This document shows, one piece after another, positions 5,957-7,255 of a stretch of DNA of 7,255 nucleotides (within the stretch, counting starts at the first letter, position 1; each line of letters begins with the position of its first letter). The DNA is from Lachnospiraceae bacterium (GTDB taxonomy: Bacteria; Bacillota; Clostridia; Lachnospirales; Lachnospiraceae). The translations under genes and the position numbers were made by a program. The stretch spans positions 1 to 7,255 of the forward strand of contig JAGCSS010000274.1 of NCBI GenBank assembly GCA_017964055.1. Reading direction: 5' to 3'. The notes below the pieces were generated by a model. It saw only the letters and a list, made by a program, of their open reading frames with translations. It was not told the origin of the DNA and ran no database searches.

Positions 5957-7078
5957 ATGAAGCAGATCAAAAATGCGCTGATCGCATATACGGTGATCAT
6001 GCTCGCGGTATTTGCGGTGCTGGTCACGATCGTGAGGAACTATTCCTTCAACATGGGGACGGTCGATGCTTACAGCGACGAAGAACTCAGGATATATAAG
6101 ACGATACGGGACAATATAGTTGCCTCGATCGATGCCGGAAGAGCCGAGATACTTAAGTGGCTGTGCATTGTCTGGCTGGTGCTGTTCATCGGAGGTTATC
6201 TGCTGTTTTATCTTTTTTACAGGACCCAGATCAGGCCGATCAGGGAACTGGAGGCTTTTGCGACCGAGATATCAAAGGGCAATCTTGATATCGCGCTGCC
6301 GATCAGGCACGGCAACGGCAGCGATTCATTTGTCGAGAGCTTCGATATGATGCGAGAGGAACTGAAGATCGCGAAAGAACGCGAGATGGCCGCTGAAAAG
6401 GCAAAACGCGAGATGGTCGCGGAGCTCAGTCACGACCTTAAGACTCCGGTTGCTACGATCAAGGCGACCTGCGAGGTCCTCGAGATGATCTGGCAGAACA
6501 GTCCCAGGACGGAGCAGACGGACAGCATCATGGAAAAGCTCGGATGCATATCGGCCAAGATCGAGACCATCAACAAACTGGTCGAGAACGTGCTGCATGC
6601 GAATATAGATGACCTCGAAGAAGTCAGGGTCGATGTCACCGAGTGCGAATCGGGCAGGATCCGCGGTTTTTTTGAGGGTGTGCGTGACTACGGCAATATC
6701 ATTTTTGACAATGATATCCCCGAGTGCCTCGTTTATATGGATAAGCTCAGGATGGAGCAGGTCATCGACAATGTGGTCGGGAATTCCTTTAAATACGCGG
6801 GCACGGATATACACGTAGCCTTCGGACTTTCGGGGATTGCCGCGGCGGGCGGCAGGGAGTTTGTTGAGATCACCGTTAAGGACTCGGGGCCGGGCGTGCC
6901 CGAGGAGGAGCTGCCGCTGATCGTCGGAAAGTATTACCGCGGCAGTAATTCGGCGGAGAAAGCCGGATACGGACTCGGTCTGTATCTGGTCAAAACATAT
7001 ATGGAAAAGCAGGGCGGCGGCATGGAATGCTACAATGACAACGGCTTTACGGTAAAGCTGTATGTCAGAAAGGTATAA
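5957..7078 (+). CDS. Membrane sensor histidine kinase with HAMP domain
   Basis: A 373-aa kinase that should autophosphorylate His159 and pass phosphate to Asp53 of the neighbouring regulator. Order of parts: TM1 about 7-27, extracytoplasmic loop about 28-66 (roughly 40 residues, acidic, no recognisable fold), TM2 about 67-88, HAMP about 89-141 (RPIRELEAFATEISKGNLD), a short coiled linker, DHp H-box SHDLKTP (158-164), then an HATPase_c domain with N-box DNVVGNSFKY (271-280), G1 box DSGPGV (309-314) and G2 GYGLGL (337-342). The F-box region reads LPLIVGKYYRGS and lacks the usual FERFYR-type pattern. The outer loop is longer than in BceS-type intramembrane-sensing kinases but too small for a typical PAS or dCache sensor. 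It starts 3 nt after the regulator stop with a modest GGAAG site (5944-5948), so it is translationally linked. The signal is unknown. Confidence 0.94.
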   Translation: MKQIKNALIAYTVIMLAVFAVLVTIVRNYSFNMGTVDAYSDEELRIYKTIRDNIVASIDAGRAEILKWLCIVWLVLFIGGYLLFYLFYRTQIRPIRELEAFATEISKGNLDIALPIRHGNGSDSFVESFDMMREELKIAKEREMAAEKAKREMVAELSHDLKTPVATIKATCEVLEMIWQNSPRTEQTDSIMEKLGCISAKIETINKLVENVLHANIDDLEEVRVDVTECESGRIRGFFEGVRDYGNIIFDNDIPECLVYMDKLRMEQVIDNVVGNSFKYAGTDIHVAFGLSGIAAAGGREFVEITVKDSGPGVPEEELPLIVGKYYRGSNSAEKAGYGLGLYLVKTYMEKQGGGMECYNDNGFTVKLYVRKV

Positions 7079-7132
7079 GACGTATCTATCGGCGCAAAGC
7101 CGTGCGGCATCAGAAAAAGGAGGAACAGTATC

Positions 7133-7255
7133 ATGGCAGGGAACAACGACCGCAACTCGACCATAATCAGAACGAGCATCACGGGTATTATCGCAAATGT
7201 ACTTCTTGCGGGCTTTAAAGCCGTGGTCGGACTCACGGCCAATTCCGTGGCGATC
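7133..7255 (+). CDS. Cation diffusion facilitator (CDF) family transporter, N-terminal fragment cut by the window edge
   Basis: The first 41 codons run to the window end without a stop. The stretch TSITGIIANVLLAGFKAVVG followed by LTANSVAI matches the start and first membrane helix of bacterial CDF transporters, which exchange Zn, Mn, Fe or related divalent cations for protons. The metal-binding HxxxD/DxxxD residues lie beyond the window, so the metal cannot be stated. The start at ATG 7133 is well supported by AGGAGG (7118-7123, 9 nt spacing). It lies 54 nt after the kinase stop with no terminator between, so read-through from the regulator-kinase unit is possible. A functional link to the two-component system is not implied. 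Confidence 0.85.
   Translation, partial: MAGNNDRNSTIIRTSITGIIANVLLAGFKAVVGLTANSVAI

Noticed and set aside
7079..7132. Possible terminator or riboswitch between the kinase and CDF genes
   Set aside because: Only a tiny GCCG/CGGC inverted repeat with a 2-nt gap is present, with no T-tract, and 54 nt is too short for known metal riboswitches.
1..7255. CRISPR array, insertion sequence, tRNA/rRNA or phage genes
   Set aside because: I found no regularly spaced repeats, terminal inverted repeats with transposase, or RNA gene signatures on either strand. Coding density and style look uniform.

Overview
This is a bacterial chromosomal window whose genes all lie on the + strand and are tightly packed, with strong purine-rich Shine-Dalgarno sites (AAAGGAG, AAGGAG, AGGAGG) and intrinsic terminators. 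An OmpR-type two-component pair sits next to an FtsX-type ABC transporter. This arrangement and the AGG/ATA codon use suggest a moderately GC-rich member of Bacillota, probably Clostridia. The assignment is inference, because there is no rRNA or other marker gene.

Layout. (1) Positions 1-873 hold the 3' part of a calcineurin-like metallophosphoesterase resembling the DCR2/PAP28-29 group; its 5' end is outside the window. (2) After 17 nt, 891-1655 encodes a divergent short-chain dehydrogenase/reductase, probably co-transcribed with it. A strong GNRA-loop terminator (1680-1717) closes this unit. (3) A new unit starts near 1740-1838 with a candidate promoter and a direct repeat, followed by an ABC ATPase (1839-2717, alternative start 1818) and a large duplicated FtsX-type permease (2735-5140). 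(4) A 17-bp-stem terminator (5177-5219) follows. Its descending arm contains the -35 box of a near-consensus promoter (TTGACA, 17 bp, TAAAAT) driving an OmpR-family response regulator (5267-5953) and a sensor histidine kinase (5957-7078). (5) The window ends in the first 41 codons of a cation diffusion facilitator transporter (from 7133).

How it works together. The ATPase and permease should form one membrane machine of the FtsX/MacB/LolCDE mechanotransmission class, without a separate periplasmic partner. The adjacent kinase and regulator very likely control the transporter genes, as in many Bacillota modules that respond to antimicrobial peptides or cell-envelope stress. The ligand cannot be read from the sequence. 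The architecture differs from canonical BceAB-RS: the permease has about 8 membrane segments with two large extracytoplasmic domains, and the kinase has an extracytoplasmic loop of about 40 residues.

I see no mobile element, CRISPR array, tRNA or rRNA, and no clear evidence of a wholly new system. The points most worth a second look are the shared terminator/promoter element, a Ser/Gly-rich insertion in the ATPase, and an SDR whose catalytic Ser and Asn positions appear replaced.
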